Shown here piece by piece: positions 1-8,814 of a stretch of 64,000 bases of DNA. The notes below the pieces were generated by a model. It saw only the letters and a list, made by a program, of their open reading frames with translations. It searched no databases and was not told where the DNA came from. The stretch is from Nocardia tengchongensis (GTDB lineage: Bacteria; Actinomycetota; Actinomycetes; Mycobacteriales; Mycobacteriaceae). Position 1 is the first letter of the stretch, and the number at the start of each line of letters is the position of its first letter. The stretch is taken from the NCBI RefSeq assembly GCF_018362975.1, contig NZ_CP074371.1:682001-746000 (forward strand), read 5' to 3'. Position numbers and translations under genes: made by a program.

Positions 1-189
1 CTCGACGCGGGCCTCCGGGGTCACCTCGTGCATGCGGTTCAGGGCGCGCAGCACGGTCGACTTGCCGCAACCGGACGGACCGATGAACGCGGTCACGCTG
101 CGCGGCAGCACCGTCAGCCCGACATTGGCGACCGCGTGGAACTTGCCGTAGTAGATATTGAGGTCTTTGACGTCAATTCGCTTGGCCAT
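1..189 (-). CDS. pstB: Phosphate ABC transporter ATP-binding protein PstB (5' part only; gene continues past the left edge)
   Basis: Only the first 63 codons are in the window. The N-terminal part matches the PstB ATPase that powers high-affinity phosphate import through PstA/PstC. It has the opening strand with IYYGKFHAV and a Walker A motif GPSGCGKST at residues 37-45, followed by [16 protein letters not shown], typical of PstB. The ATG at 189 lies 12 bp downstream of the pstA stop, so it is the last visible gene of a pstS-pstC-pstA-pstB operon. Identity is supported both by sequence and by operon position. The rest of the nucleotide-binding domain (Q-loop, signature, Walker B) lies outside the window and cannot be checked. 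Confidence 0.93.
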   Translation of the reverse strand, partial: MAKRIDVKDLNIYYGKFHAVANVGLTVLPRSVTAFIGPSGCGKSTVLRALNRMHEVTPEARVE

Positions 190-201
190 CAGTCTTTCCT
201 T

Positions 202-1101
202 CTATCGGTTCCGCGTCAGCAGCTTCTTGACCGCCGCGGCGGCGACGTACAACAGCGCGATGATCAGGATCAGGGTCAGCGCGGCACCCCAGATACGCTC
301 GCGGCCGGCGGGCTCGGGGTTCGACAGCTCCTGGTACATCAGCAGCGGAAGCGAGGCCATATTGCCGTTGAAGACATCCATGTTGATGGCCTTCGAGTAT
401 CCCACCAGCACCAGCACCGGCGCGGTCTCACCCATGACACGGGCGACGGCCAGCAGCATGCCGGAGATCATGCCCGGCAGGGCGGTCGGAATCACGATCC
501 GCACAATGGTTTTCCACTTCGGGATACCGAGTGCGTAAGAGGCTTCCCGCAATTCGTCGGGCACCAGCTTGAGCATCTCCTCGGTGCTGCGCACCACCAC
601 CGGCAGCATCAGCAGCACCAGGGCCAGCGACACCGCGAAGGCGCTCTGCGGGTTACCGAAGGTGGCGATCCACAGCGCGAAGATGAACAGCGCCGCCACG
701 ATCGAGGGCACACCCGCGAGGATGTCGACCATGAAGGTGGTGGTCTTGGCCAGCCAGCCCCGGCCGTACTCGACCAGGTACACCGCGGCCATGATGCCCA
801 GCGGCACCGCGATCACCGCGGCCATGCCGGACTGCACGATGGTGCCGTAGATCGCGTGATAGACACCGCCGGTGCGCTGTTCGGGCAGCACGCCGTTCTG
901 CGACTTGGTCCACCAGTCCAGCGAGGCGACGATGGCCCCGCCCTTCTGGAGCACCACGAACAGCACCCACAGCAGCGGCACCAGCGCGAGGCCGAAGCAC
1001 AGCCACACCAGGCCGGTGGCGATGTTGTTCTTGAGCCGGCGAGCCGGGCTGACGTGCCGGAAGGTCGGCGCCTTGATCGGCTTGTCCAGTGTGGTGGTCA
1101 T
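202..1101 (-). CDS. pstA: Phosphate ABC transporter permease PstA
   Basis: Integral membrane permease of the PstSCAB phosphate importer, 299 aa, normal family length. About six hydrophobic segments are visible. The MetI-type permease core runs from about residue 80 ([15 protein letters not shown]) to the C-terminus, with the EAA loop around residues 180-205 ([23 protein letters not shown]) that docks onto PstB. The start ATG at 1101 overlaps the pstC stop by 4 bp (ATGA), implying translational coupling. PstA heterodimerises with PstC to form the translocation channel. No disruption is seen. Confidence 0.95.
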   Translation of the reverse strand: MTTTLDKPIKAPTFRHVSPARRLKNNIATGLVWLCFGLALVPLLWVLFVVLQKGGAIVASLDWWTKSQNGVLPEQRTGGVYHAIYGTIVQSGMAAVIAVPLGIMAAVYLVEYGRGWLAKTTTFMVDILAGVPSIVAALFIFALWIATFGNPQSAFAVSLALVLLMLPVVVRSTEEMLKLVPDELREASYALGIPKWKTIVRIVIPTALPGMISGMLLAVARVMGETAPVLVLVGYSKAINMDVFNGNMASLPLLMYQELSNPEPAGRERIWGAALTLILIIALLYVAAAAVKKLLTRNR

Positions 1102-2162
1102 CCGTTGACCTTCCCGCCGGCGGCCAGCCGAGCCAGTGCGTTGACGACGAACGTCAGTGCGAACAACACGAAACCGGCGGCGATGTAGGCGCCGGTCGGC
1201 AACTTCGAGCTGAATTCGGAAGCCGCGGAAGCGATCTTGGAGGCGAAGGTGTAGCCGCCGTCGAACAGCGACCAGCTACCGGCCTTGGTCGAGGTGCGCA
1301 GCACGATGAGGACCGCGATGGTCTCACCGAGCGCGCGGCCCAGGCCCAGCATGGATCCGGCGATGACGCCCGAGCGGCCGAACGGCAGCACGGTCAGGCG
1401 CACCACTTCCCACTTGGTGGCGCCCAGCGCCTGCGCCGCCTCGATGTGCGGGCGCGGGGTCAGGCCGAAGACCTCACGGCTGACCGAGGTGATGATCGGC
1501 AGGATCATCACCGCGAGCACCACGCCCGCGGTGAAGATGGTGCCGCCGCCGGCAATGCTGACATTGCCGTTGGAGAACAGGAACAGCCAGCCCAGGTGCT
1601 GGTTCAGGAAGTCCTGGAAGGGCCCCAGCTTGGGCGCCACGACCAGGAGTCCCCACAGACCGAACACGATCGACGGCACGGCCGCCAGCAGATCCACGAT
1701 GACCGAGAACGGCCGCGCCAGCGCCTTCGGCGAATACTGCGTCAGGAACAGCGCGATACCCACACCGATCGGCACCGCGATCGCCAGGGCGAACAACGAG
1801 CTCAGCACCGTGACCATGAACAGGTCCTTGATGCCGAAGCGCAGGTTGTGGTCGTCCTTGACGTTGAACTCGGTGGTGGTGAAGAAGTTCGCCTTGTTCG
1901 CCATGATCGAGGGCCAGGCCCGGATCAGCAGGAACAAAGCGATCAGGGCGATGGCGGCGACGATGATTCCGCCGGCGGCCGTGGCCGCCGAGCGGAAAGC
2001 GAACTCCGCGCCGAACTTCTTGGGTGCGCCGCGCCCCGCGGCCGGTGGGATGCTGGGTTCGGTCGGCATGAGCGCAGTATCCCCCGGCAGTTGGGCACGG
2101 TCTTCCCGCGGGTCGGTCGAAACGGACAGACCCGTGGATGCAGTGTGGTCGTGCACGGTCAT
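1098..2162 (-). CDS. pstC: Phosphate ABC transporter permease PstC
   Basis: Second membrane subunit of the phosphate importer, 354 aa. A hydrophilic N-terminal region of about 55 residues precedes the first membrane segment ([19 protein letters not shown]). The permease domain follows with the EAA loop near residues 240-260 ([22 protein letters not shown]). It lies 22 bp downstream of pstS and overlaps pstA by 4 bp, so the operon is tight. The ribosome-binding site in front of the ATG at 2162 is weak, so translation may rely on coupling to pstS; a GTG start 6 bp downstream is possible. Confidence 0.95.
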   Translation of the reverse strand: MTVHDHTASTGLSVSTDPREDRAQLPGDTALMPTEPSIPPAAGRGAPKKFGAEFAFRSAATAAGGIIVAAIALIALFLLIRAWPSIMANKANFFTTTEFNVKDDHNLRFGIKDLFMVTVLSSLFALAIAVPIGVGIALFLTQYSPKALARPFSVIVDLLAAVPSIVFGLWGLLVVAPKLGPFQDFLNQHLGWLFLFSNGNVSIAGGGTIFTAGVVLAVMILPIITSVSREVFGLTPRPHIEAAQALGATKWEVVRLTVLPFGRSGVIAGSMLGLGRALGETIAVLIVLRTSTKAGSWSLFDGGYTFASKIASAASEFSSKLPTGAYIAAGFVLFALTFVVNALARLAAGGKVNG

Positions 2163-2184
2163 CGTCGTTTTTTCGATCAGGCGA

Positions 2185-3300
2185 TCAGGAAATGGCGTTG
2201 ATCGCGGTCGCCAGCTTGGTCTTGAAAGCGTCCGGCAGCGGCACGTAGCCGGCGTCGGCGAGACCGGTCTGGCCGTTGCCGACCGCCGAGGTCAGGAACG
2301 CCTTGACAGCCTTGGCGGTGTCGGCGTCGCTGTACTTCGAGCAGACGATCTCGTAGGTGGCCAGCATGATCGGGTACGCACCCGCGGCGGCGGGCTTGTA
2401 GATCGAGCTGTTGTCCAGCACCAGGTCGTTGCCCTCGCCCTTGATCTTGGCGGCGTCGACGGCCTTGGCGGCGGACTCGGCGGTCAGCTCGACCGGCTTC
2501 GGGTCGTTCGAGGTGGCGGTGGTCAGCACGCGCACCGAGGACAGCTTCTGCGCCTTGGCGAAGGACCACTCGGTGTAGGTGATGGTGAACTTGGTGTTCG
2601 CGACCGCGGCCGAGGTGCCGTCCGAGCCCTTGGCGCCCTCGCCGACGCCACCGTTGAACGCCTTGCCGGCGCCCTTGGTGTAGCCACCGGCGGTGGTCAG
2701 GTACTTCTGGAAGTTGTCGGTGGTGCCCGACTCGTCGGAGCGGAAGATCACGCCGATCTTGTCCGAGGGCAGCTTGTCGGCCTTGTTGGTGTTCAGGGCC
2801 CGGATCGCCTGGTCGTTCCACGCGGTGATGTCACCGGAGAAGATCTTGGCGATGGTCGGCGGGTCCAGGACCAGGTCCTCGATACCGGGCAGGTTGTAGG
2901 CCACGGAGATCGGGCCGAAGACGGCCGGCAGGTTCCAGGCCGGGCTGGCGCAACGCGCGGCGGCCTTGTCGGTCTCGCCCTTCTCGGCGTTCAGCGGCGA
3001 GTCCGAGCCCGCGAAATCGGTCTGGTTGCCGATGAACTCGTTGACGCCGGCACCCGAACCCGAACCCGTGTAGTCGAGCTTCGCGCCCGAGCAGTTGGTC
3101 TGGTACGCGGCGACGAAACGGTCCATCGCGTTCTTCTGGGCGGTGGAGCCACTGGCCTTCAGCGAAGTCTTGCCGCCACAGGCGACATCGATCTTGGCGC
3201 CGCCGCCGGTGGCGTTGTTGTCACTGCCACAAGCCGACAGGGTCAGGGCGCCGGCCGCGGCCAACACACCGAGCAGGGCGCTGCTGCGCTTGAGATTCAC
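2185..3300 (-). CDS. pstS: Phosphate-binding lipoprotein PstS
   Basis: High-affinity extracytoplasmic phosphate receptor, about 371 aa. The signal peptide ends in a lipobox LSAC near residues 22-25, so the mature protein should be lipid-anchored at Cys. Phosphate-binding-family stretches are visible: [16 protein letters not shown] near the N-terminus, [15 protein letters not shown], and [16 protein letters not shown] in the middle. I prefer the GTG start at 3300: a GGAGG lies 5 nt upstream of it, whereas an in-frame TTG at 3303 would be only 2 nt from the Shine-Dalgarno. It is the first gene of pstSCAB and has a PHO-box-like repeat upstream. Confidence 0.95.
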   Translation of the reverse strand: MNLKRSSALLGVLAAAGALTLSACGSDNNATGGGAKIDVACGGKTSLKASGSTAQKNAMDRFVAAYQTNCSGAKLDYTGSGSGAGVNEFIGNQTDFAGSDSPLNAEKGETDKAAARCASPAWNLPAVFGPISVAYNLPGIEDLVLDPPTIAKIFSGDITAWNDQAIRALNTNKADKLPSDKIGVIFRSDESGTTDNFQKYLTTAGGYTKGAGKAFNGGVGEGAKGSDGTSAAVANTKFTITYTEWSFAKAQKLSSVRVLTTATSNDPKPVELTAESAAKAVDAAKIKGEGNDLVLDNSSIYKPAAAGAYPIMLATYEIVCSKYSDADTAKAVKAFLTSAVGNGQTGLADAGYVPLPDAFKTKLATAINAIS

Positions 3301-3424
3301 CAATTCCTCCGGGGAATCACTTGCACGTCCAACCCCTCAACGGTCGGACGGGCGCGATTGGCGGCTGTTCGCTGCGAACTAGCGCACCGGGCAGCGGTCT
3401 GCGGCCCACTTGCAACGTAAGGGC

Positions 3425-3468
3425 ACGTGGTTGACAGTTAGACCAGCGCAGGTGAACGAGAGATGAAC
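3425..3468 (-). promoter_or_regulatory. PHO-box-like direct repeats upstream of pstS
   Basis: Read on the minus strand, 3468-3458 is GTTCATCTCTC and 3457-3447 is GTTCACCTGCG: two adjacent 11-nt units starting GTTCA(T/C)C. A further GTCAACC-like unit is at 3435-3425, in register with one unit skipped. Actinobacterial PHO boxes bound by Streptomyces PhoP or mycobacterial RegX3 are built of 11-nt GTTCACC repeats. A TACGTT box (3419-3414) downstream could be the -10. The pattern is seen directly; binding is inferred. Confidence 0.6.
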
Positions 3469-3528
3469 AACCCACCCCGATTGCGGCGCACTGCATGTGA
3501 CATTAGCCGCACTGTTGCCGAGCGTAAT

Positions 3529-4428
3529 TCAGGACACGCTGGAGTAGGCGACGTCGATGTGAAAGCGCGTGAACCCGAGCCGGGTGTAGGTGTGCACGGC
3601 CGCGGTGTTGTCGCCCTCGGTGTAGAGCAGCACCGCGCCGAGACCACGGTCCTTCAGGTAGTGCAGACCCGCCAGGGTCAGCAGCCGGCCGAGGCCGCGC
3701 CCCTGCGCCGCGGGGTCGATGCCGACCACGTAGACCTCGCCGATCGGCGGCGTCTCGTCGGAATGCACCTTGGTCCAGTGGAATCCGAGGATGCGCTCGG
3801 GCCGGGCCGGGTCCACGGCGATGAAAAGCCCCTTGGGGTCGAACCAGGATTCGTCGCGGCGGGCCTCGATATCGCGCTCGTTCCAACCGCCCTGTTCGGG
3901 ATGCCAGGAGAAGGCCGAGGCGTTGACGCGCAGCAGTTCGGCGTCGTCGGAAGGCCCGGCGTAGGTGCGGAGTTCGATCTCCGGCGGCACCGTGAGCTCG
4001 GGTAGCTCCGAATTAGCCAGTTCCCTTCGCATTTGCCACAATTCGCGCGAAACGGACAAGCCCAACCGAGCCGCCACGGCCCGCGCGGGCGGCAGATCGC
4101 CATGCGCCCAGACCCGCGCGCCCGCACCCCCGGCCGCGAGCGCCGCGGCCACCAGACCTGCGCCGATCCCCCGGCCGCGAGCCGCCGGATCCACCGCGAC
4201 CTCCGCCATGGCCGGGTGCTCACCGTGCGCCGGCATCAGATTCGCGTACCCCGCGACCACACCGTCCCGGATGTCCACCAGATGTCTTGCGGGCGAATCA
4301 CTTCCGGCGAGCGAGAGCACGGCCTGCTCCGACACCGGAGCCACCCCGTCGGCGGCGGTCGCCCGCTCCAGCAGCGCCCGCACCTGCCCGGCGGTCTCGG
4401 TGGCGGGCCGGTCGGTCCAGGAAGCCAT
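3529..4428 (-). CDS. mshD: Mycothiol synthase MshD
   Basis: Acetyl-CoA:Cys-GlcN-Ins acetyltransferase, the last step of mycothiol biosynthesis, cytoplasmic; 299 aa. It has two tandem GNAT domains. The N-terminal one carries VAVDPAARGRGIGAGLV near residues 78-95 and the C-terminal one carries VVGIDPAAQGRGLGRLL near residues 232-248, both acetyl-CoA pyrophosphate-binding loops. The start ATG at 4428 overlaps the glnR stop (ATGA), so the two genes are co-transcribed. The same glnR-mshD neighbourhood exists in mycobacteria (Rv0818-Rv0819, from memory), which supports both calls. Mycothiol confirms an actinobacterial host. Confidence 0.94.
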   Translation of the reverse strand: MASWTDRPATETAGQVRALLERATAADGVAPVSEQAVLSLAGSDSPARHLVDIRDGVVAGYANLMPAHGEHPAMAEVAVDPAARGRGIGAGLVAAALAAGGAGARVWAHGDLPPARAVAARLGLSVSRELWQMRRELANSELPELTVPPEIELRTYAGPSDDAELLRVNASAFSWHPEQGGWNERDIEARRDESWFDPKGLFIAVDPARPERILGFHWTKVHSDETPPIGEVYVVGIDPAAQGRGLGRLLTLAGLHYLKDRGLGAVLLYTEGDNTAAVHTYTRLGFTRFHIDVAYSSVS

Positions 4429-5183
4429 CAGATGGTGCCGTTCGCCGTGGTCAGTTCGGAGTCGTCGGTGCCGTCGGAGTCGGGAAAGGTGACCGCCTCG
4501 CCCTTGCCCGCCGTGCGCGCCGGGCGCACCGCCTTGTAGCCGACATTGCGGACCGTGCCGATCAGCGACTCGTACTCGCTGCCCAGCTTGGCGCGCAGGC
4601 GTCGCACGTGCACGTCCACGGTGCGGGTGCCGCCGAAGAAGTCGTAGCCCCAGACCTCCTGGAGCAGCTGGGCGCGGGTGAACACCCGGCCGGCGTGCTG
4701 CGCCAGGTACTTGAGGAGTTCGAACTCCTTGTAGGTCAGGTCGAGCGGGCGGCCGCGCAGCCGGGCGGTATAGGTGCCCTCGTCGATCACCAGCTCACCG
4801 AGAGTGATCTTGCCGGTGTTCTCCGGACTCGCGACACCGCCGTTGCGCGCCACCAGTAGTCGGAGCCGGGCGTCGAGCTCGGCGGGCCCGGTGCCGGGCA
4901 GCAGGATGTCGTCCAGTCCCCAGTCCGCGTTCACCGCGACCAGGCCGCCCTCGGTCAGCACGGCCACCACCGGCACCGACGAGCCGGTGGAACCCAGCAA
5001 TCGGCACAGGCCGCGCGCGGCGGCCAGATCGGTGCGCGCGTCGACCAGCGCCACGTCGGCGGAACCCGCCTCGAGCAGCGACGCCACCTCGGTTGGAGCG
5101 GGTCGCACGTGGTGCGGCAGCAACGCGAGCGAAGGCAGCACCGCCTCGGGGTTGGGGTCGGAGGTCAGCAGGAGCAGCTCCAT
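4428..5183 (-). CDS. glnR: GlnR, OmpR-type orphan nitrogen response regulator
   Basis: Winged-helix transcription factor that in actinobacteria controls nitrogen assimilation genes (glnA, amtB, nir). About 251 aa: a degenerate receiver domain (residues ~1-125, with VALVDARTD at the usual Asp strand) and a C-terminal OmpR/PhoB DNA-binding domain ([20 protein letters not shown] ... [13 protein letters not shown] ... [10 protein letters not shown]). The start is placed at 5183 because GGAGG sits about 7 nt upstream; an in-frame start at 5201 lacks this. No adjacent sensor kinase exists, as expected for GlnR. It is divergent from lmeA, and the mshD position downstream supports the assignment. Confidence 0.9.
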   Translation of the reverse strand: MELLLLTSDPNPEAVLPSLALLPHHVRPAPTEVASLLEAGSADVALVDARTDLAAARGLCRLLGSTGSSVPVVAVLTEGGLVAVNADWGLDDILLPGTGPAELDARLRLLVARNGGVASPENTGKITLGELVIDEGTYTARLRGRPLDLTYKEFELLKYLAQHAGRVFTRAQLLQEVWGYDFFGGTRTVDVHVRRLRAKLGSEYESLIGTVRNVGYKAVRPARTAGKGEAVTFPDSDGTDDSELTTANGTI

Positions 5184-5417
5184 CGGGGCCCTCCATCCCA
5201 TCTGGCATGTGTGTGGCTACCGCACTGTCGGCCACTACCTCATGCAGGTCATCACAGGTAATCGCTGCCTACATTAGCCTGTGGACTGCCGTAATCGCCC
5301 CCCGCTGTCGCTACGGGCGGGTTGACGGCGCGAACGACCAGCGTCCGCGCCCGCGAACGGAGCCCCGGTAAGTGGATCCGAAGCGGATCGGCGGCGGTCC
5401 CCCATTAGGGTGCAGCT

Positions 5418-6290
5418 ATGCGTTTCCGGAGGCTGCTCATCGGATTGCTCTGCCTGGCAGGGCTGGTCGTGCTGCTCGATTTCGGGGTCGCGGCCTACTC
5501 CGAGTACCGGGTCTCGCGGCTACTGCGCACCGGCTCGGATCTGAGCGCCGATCCGGAGATCACCTTCCACGAGTCGCTGCGGCATCCGTTCGTCGCGCAG
5601 GCGCTGGACGGGCAGTACAGCAACATGGACATCCGCGCCCGCGCCATGCGCCCGGACATCCCCGGCAAGATCATCGTCGAAGCCAATCTGAAGGGCGTCC
5701 ACCTGCCCATGCGGCAGCTGATCGACGGCGAAGTGGCCCAGGTGCCGGTGGACGAGGTGCAGGCGCGCATGCGGATCGAGCCCAACGAGCTGGGCCGCTT
5801 GTTCAAGATTCCGGACCTGCAGGTCTTCGGCCCGCCCACCGACAAGTCCGACGACTCCGGCAACGCCGGCAGCACCGGCCCGAAGACCACCGGCATCATC
5901 ATCCTCGAGGGCACCGTGCCGCTGGGCCCGAACGCCGACGCCGTCGCGGTCACCGACCCGCGCAGCGATACCGCGCAGAAGGTCACCAAGAAGAAGGTGC
6001 ACGTGATCGCCGAGCTGCGACTGGAAGGCACCGAGGTCCGGATCACCGCGATGTCCATCGCCGGGCGGGATCTGCAGGCCGACTCCGATTCGGTGCTGCC
6101 CGAACAGGATCGGACCGTCATCTCCGAGCAGGACAAGCCCGCCATCCTGGCCCGCTTCACCCACACCATCGACACCCGGAACATGCCGTTCGGTATCGCC
6201 CCGACCTCGGTGGAGGCGATCGCCGGGCAGATCGTGGTGGAGGGCACCGGTCGCGCCGTGACCGTCGATCTGGATCGGCTGCAGCGATGA
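5418..6290 (+). CDS. lmeA: LmeA-like phospholipid-binding envelope protein (DUF2993)
   Basis: 290 aa, with an N-terminal signal anchor (about residues 5-27, LLIGLLCLAGLVVLLDFGVAA) followed by a DUF2993 lipid-binding domain. In mycobacteria the homologue LmeA binds phosphoinositides and supports lipomannan elongation in the cell envelope; position next to glnR matches Rv0817c from memory. A TAGGGT box at 5406-5411 lies six bases before the ATG at 5418, a pattern expected of a leaderless transcript. The last bases overlap the next gene (ATGA), so it is translationally coupled to the thioredoxin-like protein. Confidence 0.85.
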   Translation: MRFRRLLIGLLCLAGLVVLLDFGVAAYSEYRVSRLLRTGSDLSADPEITFHESLRHPFVAQALDGQYSNMDIRARAMRPDIPGKIIVEANLKGVHLPMRQLIDGEVAQVPVDEVQARMRIEPNELGRLFKIPDLQVFGPPTDKSDDSGNAGSTGPKTTGIIILEGTVPLGPNADAVAVTDPRSDTAQKVTKKKVHVIAELRLEGTEVRITAMSIAGRDLQADSDSVLPEQDRTVISEQDKPAILARFTHTIDTRNMPFGIAPTSVEAIAGQIVVEGTGRAVTVDLDRLQR

Positions 6291-6745
6291 TCGCCCTCGC
6301 GATTCTGGGCGTCATGCTGGCCGCGGCGATCGCCGTGGGAATCCTGCTGCGCCGCAACGAGGGCCGGGTGCGGGCCACTGCGGCCGAACATCCGCCGACC
6401 CTCGAATCGACTCGCGCGGCGCTGCTGGCCGCGGCCGGGGTACTGCCCGGCAGACCCACCGTGCTGCATTTCTCCGCCGACTGGTGCGGCCCTTGCGCGG
6501 CCGTGCGGCGCGTGGTCGCCGGTGTCGTCGCCGAACTGGCCGGCGCCGAGCTGCCGCCGCTGGATCTGGAGATCGACATCGACGAGTTCGCGGAGCTCGC
6601 GCGCGAGCTGAACGTACTCTCGCTGCCCACCACTTTCGGATTGGATTCTCGAGGATTGGAACGCTTCCGGATCTCCGGCGTTCCGAAGGCCGCGGATCTG
6701 CGCACGTCAACGGCCGCTTTGACGGTCGCCGCCGCCGATGAGTGA
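6287..6745 (+). CDS. Membrane-anchored thioredoxin-family protein (ThiX-like)
   Basis: 152 aa. An N-terminal transmembrane helix (residues 2-21) is followed by a thioredoxin fold with the redox motif WCGPC (Cys67 and Cys70) and the cis-Pro region SLPTT near residue 116. It probably faces the outside of the membrane and handles disulfide exchange. The start ATG overlaps the lmeA stop by 4 bp. It lies just upstream of a sulfur operon, as thiX does in mycobacteria, so a link to sulfur or redox metabolism is plausible but not shown. No frameshift is seen. Confidence 0.82.
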   Translation: MIALAILGVMLAAAIAVGILLRRNEGRVRATAAEHPPTLESTRAALLAAAGVLPGRPTVLHFSADWCGPCAAVRRVVAGVVAELAGAELPPLDLEIDIDEFAELARELNVLSLPTTFGLDSRGLERFRISGVPKAADLRTSTAALTVAAADE

Positions 6746-6766
6746 CCAGCATTACGGACCCCGGGT

Positions 6767-6795
6767 CCAATTTCCCCCGAAAATTGGGTAAACTC
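6767..6795 (+). promoter_or_regulatory. Promoter with overlapping palindrome in front of the Cys-rich leader ORF
   Basis: A TAAACT box (6790-6795) ends 6 nt before the GTG of the leader ORF, so transcription would start at or very near the start codon (leaderless). Overlapping the upstream promoter region is an interrupted palindrome, CCAATTT (6767-6773) and AAATTGG (6782-6788). This could be the end-of-operon hairpin of the thioredoxin gene or an operator. Both patterns are seen; function is inferred. Confidence 0.5.
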
Positions 6796-6801
6796 CCTCT
6801 C

Positions 6802-6888
6802 GTGCAATCCAACCGCGAGCTGATGCTCACCCGACGCCGCACGGTAGACCTGTGCCGGCTCGGTGGTTGTTGCTGCCTGTGCCGCTAG
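6802..6888 (+). CDS. Cysteine-rich leader peptide (28 aa), attenuator of the downstream sulfur operon
   Basis: A 28-codon ORF starting GTG. Its C-terminal half reads DLCRLGGCCCLCR, with five Cys among the last eleven residues. It sits just upstream of DUF4395, sulfurtransferase and DUF1416 genes. In mycobacteria, leaderless polycysteine short ORFs in this exact context (Ms5788A family) act as cysteine-responsive attenuators: ribosomes stall on Cys codons when Cys-tRNA is scarce and the downstream operon is then expressed. The TVDLCR stretch also resembles other actinobacterial sulfur-gene leaders. Assignment rests on Cys content, position and promoter placement. Confidence 0.85.
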   Translation: MQSNRELMLTRRRTVDLCRLGGCCCLCR

Positions 6889-6923
6889 CCGGTCGGCCTT
6901 TCTATACCTCTGTCGCCGACCGG
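6889..6923 (+). promoter_or_regulatory. Hairpin right after the leader-peptide stop (candidate attenuator structure)
   Basis: CCGGTCGGC (6889-6897) and GCCGACCGG (6915-6923) form a perfect 9-bp stem that begins one base after the leader stop codon, followed by TTTGTAT. A ribosome stalled at the Cys codons would lie close to the 5' arm and could block pairing. The T-run is short, so it may act as a weak terminator or by masking a downstream ribosome-binding site (AGGAG at 6994-6998). Pairing is seen; mechanism is inferred. Confidence 0.6.
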
Positions 6924-7008
6924 TTTGTATACCCCCGCTGTTGAGAGATCCTGTCGATCCTCCGGCGATCCGGCCAATACACCCCTCGAGCGCAGGAGTA
7001 CCTCTTCC

Positions 7009-7467
7009 ATGTCGAACACCACTACGAGCGCACCGCCCGTCGACCAGGTCGACGTCCGAGGCCCCCGCTTCGCCGCCTGGATCACCACCGCGGTGCTCGC
7101 TCTCGTTCTGATTCTCGCCTCCGTGTCGGTCCCCGCGTCCGCCGTGCTGCTGGCCGCGCAGGCCGTGGTGTTCGGCCTGGGCGCCGCCAACGGTCCGAAG
7201 CGCAGCCCCTACGGTCGCGTGTACGCCGCCCTGGTCGCGCCGCGCAACGGCGCGCCGACCGAGCTGGAACCCGTTGCGCCGCTGCGGTTCGCGCAGCTGG
7301 TGGGTCTGGTCTTCGCGGTGCTCGGTGTCATCGGCTTCGCGGCCGGCAGCACCGTGGTGGGCGCGATCTTCGCCGGTTTCGCACTGTTCGCGGCGTTCCT
7401 GAACGCGGCGTTCGGCATCTGCCTGGGCTGCCAGATCTATCCGCTGGTGCACCGCATCCGCCCCTGA
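7009..7467 (+). CDS. DUF4395 membrane protein
   Basis: 152 aa, with about four hydrophobic segments (ITTAVLALVLILASVSV, AVLLAAQAVVFGLGAA, LVGLVFAVLGVIGFAAG, AIFAGFALFAAFLNAAFG) and the DUF4395 motif GICLGCQIYP near the C-terminus. The two cysteines of that motif suggest a thiol function in sulfur transfer. It is the first structural gene of the leader-controlled operon and is followed by a sulfurtransferase. Start ATG 7009 is chosen for the AGGAG about 10 nt upstream; the longer in-frame reading from 6925 has no such site and would overlap the leader hairpin. Molecular function is unknown. Confidence 0.85.
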   Translation: MSNTTTSAPPVDQVDVRGPRFAAWITTAVLALVLILASVSVPASAVLLAAQAVVFGLGAANGPKRSPYGRVYAALVAPRNGAPTELEPVAPLRFAQLVGLVFAVLGVIGFAAGSTVVGAIFAGFALFAAFLNAAFGICLGCQIYPLVHRIRP

Positions 7468-7551
7468 CCACCGATATCCCTCAAACCATCCCGATTACTT
7501 CAGCCACACGAACGCAACGCCTGAACACGGCACCGCACCGAAAGGAACAAC

Positions 7552-8385
7552 ATGGCTCGCTCCGATGTCCTGGTCTCCGCAGACTGGGTCGAAGAGAACC
7601 TGAACACCCCGGGCGTCGTCCTGGTCGAGGTCGACGAGGACACCTCGGCTTACGACCTGGGGCACATCGAGGGCGCCGTGCGTCTCGACTGGAAGAAGGA
7701 CCTGCAGGACCAGGTCCGCCGCGACTTCGTGAGCCAGGAGCAGTTCTCGGCTCTGCTGTCCGAGCGCGGTATCTCCAACGACGACACCGTGGTGCTGTAC
7801 GGCGGCAACAACAACTGGTTCGCGGCCTACGCCTACTGGTACTTCAAGCTGTACGGCCACCAGGACGTGAAGCTGCTCGACGGCGGCCGCAAGAAGTGGG
7901 AGCTGGACGGCCGTGAGCTGACCAAGGAGGTCCGGGTCCGCCCGGCCACCGACTACAAGGCCGCCGCGCAGGACCTGTCGATCCGCGCCTTCCGCGACGA
8001 GGTCATCGAGGCCATCGGCGCCAAGAACCTGGTCGACGTGCGTTCCCCCGACGAGTTCTCGGGCAAGATCCTGGCTCCCGCGCACCTGCCGCAGGAGCAG
8101 TCGCAGCGTCCGGGCCACATCCCGACCGCCATCAACGTGCCGTGGTCCAAGGCCGCGAACGAGGACGGCACCTTCAAGAGCGACGCCGACCTGGCGGAGA
8201 TCTACAAGGAGGCCGGGCTGGACGGCGACAAGCTGACCATCGCCTACTGCCGCATCGGTGAGCGTTCCTCGCACACCTGGTTCGTGCTGCAGGAGCTGCT
8301 GGGCCACCAGAACGTCAAGAACTACGACGGGTCCTGGACCGAATACGGTTCCCTCGTCGGTGCACCGATCGAGTTGGGAGCGTAA
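7552..8385 (+). CDS. Thiosulfate sulfurtransferase (rhodanese, CysA2/SseA type)
   Basis: 277 aa, with two rhodanese domains. The N-terminal inactive domain contains DLGHIEGAVRLDW; the C-terminal catalytic domain contains RPGHIPTAINVPW and the active-site loop CRIGERS near residue 232, whose Cys carries the persulfide. It transfers sulfur from thiosulfate or a similar donor in the cytoplasm. It is 5 bp upstream of the DUF1416 gene and lies behind the cysteine-rich leader, so expression probably rises on cysteine limitation. Mycobacterial cysA2-sseC2 have the same arrangement. No gene defect is seen. Confidence 0.93.
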   Translation: MARSDVLVSADWVEENLNTPGVVLVEVDEDTSAYDLGHIEGAVRLDWKKDLQDQVRRDFVSQEQFSALLSERGISNDDTVVLYGGNNNWFAAYAYWYFKLYGHQDVKLLDGGRKKWELDGRELTKEVRVRPATDYKAAAQDLSIRAFRDEVIEAIGAKNLVDVRSPDEFSGKILAPAHLPQEQSQRPGHIPTAINVPWSKAANEDGTFKSDADLAEIYKEAGLDGDKLTIAYCRIGERSSHTWFVLQELLGHQNVKNYDGSWTEYGSLVGAPIELGA

Positions 8386-8390
8386 TCAAT

Positions 8391-8696
8391 ATGTGTGCAG
8401 CACCTACCCAGGGACAGGCCATCCCCGCCGGCGTCGACGTGGAGAAGGAGACGGTCATCACCGGCCGCGTCCTGACCGCTGACGGCCAGACCGTCGGTGG
8501 CGCGTTCGTCCGCCTGCTGGACGGCAACGGCGACTTCACCGCCGAGGTCGTGGCCTCGGGCACCGGCGACTTCCGCTTCTTCGCCGCGCCGGGCACGTGG
8601 ACCCTGCGCGCGCTGTCGGCGTCCGGCAACGGCACCGCCGAGGTGTCGCCGGAGGGCAACGGAATCCACAACGTGGACGTCACCGTCGCCAAGTAA
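8391..8696 (+). CDS. DUF1416 protein (SseC family)
   Basis: 101 aa. It matches the DUF1416 family next to rhodaneses in actinobacteria (SseC in M. tuberculosis). It begins MCAAPTQGQ, with a conserved Cys at residue 2, followed by a predicted beta-sandwich segment (ETVITGRVLTADGQTVGGAFV ... RFFAAPGTWTLRALS). The fold resembles a carboxypeptidase-regulatory-like domain. It starts 5 bp after the sulfurtransferase stop, so the two are co-translated. The biochemical role is unknown; a sulfur-acceptor or accessory role is an inference. A strong terminator follows. Confidence 0.88.
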   Translation: MCAAPTQGQAIPAGVDVEKETVITGRVLTADGQTVGGAFVRLLDGNGDFTAEVVASGTGDFRFFAAPGTWTLRALSASGNGTAEVSPEGNGIHNVDVTVAK

Positions 8697-8709
8697 GGTC
8701 GAATCATCA

Positions 8710-8746
8710 AGAACGGCCCCGGGATTCATGATCCCGGGGCCGTTCT
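8710..8746 (+). terminator. Terminator hairpin after the sulfur operon
   Basis: AGAACGGCCCCGGGAT (8710-8725) pairs perfectly with ATCCCGGGGCCGTTCT (8731-8746) around a 5-nt loop. No long T-run follows, as is common in actinobacteria. It sits 14 nt after the DUF1416 stop. Confidence 0.8.
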
Positions 8747-8814
8747 GGTGTGTCGCGGAACTTTTCCCGGGGTCGTTTTCACCTGATCGCGGCGGTGGGA
8801 TTAGAATCCGAGAC

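Noticed and set aside
1285..3420. 711-codon open frame antisense to pstC/pstS
   Set aside because: Arises from very high third-position GC on the opposite strand; composition is Arg/Gly/Gln-rich with no domain, and the minus strand has intact pst genes.
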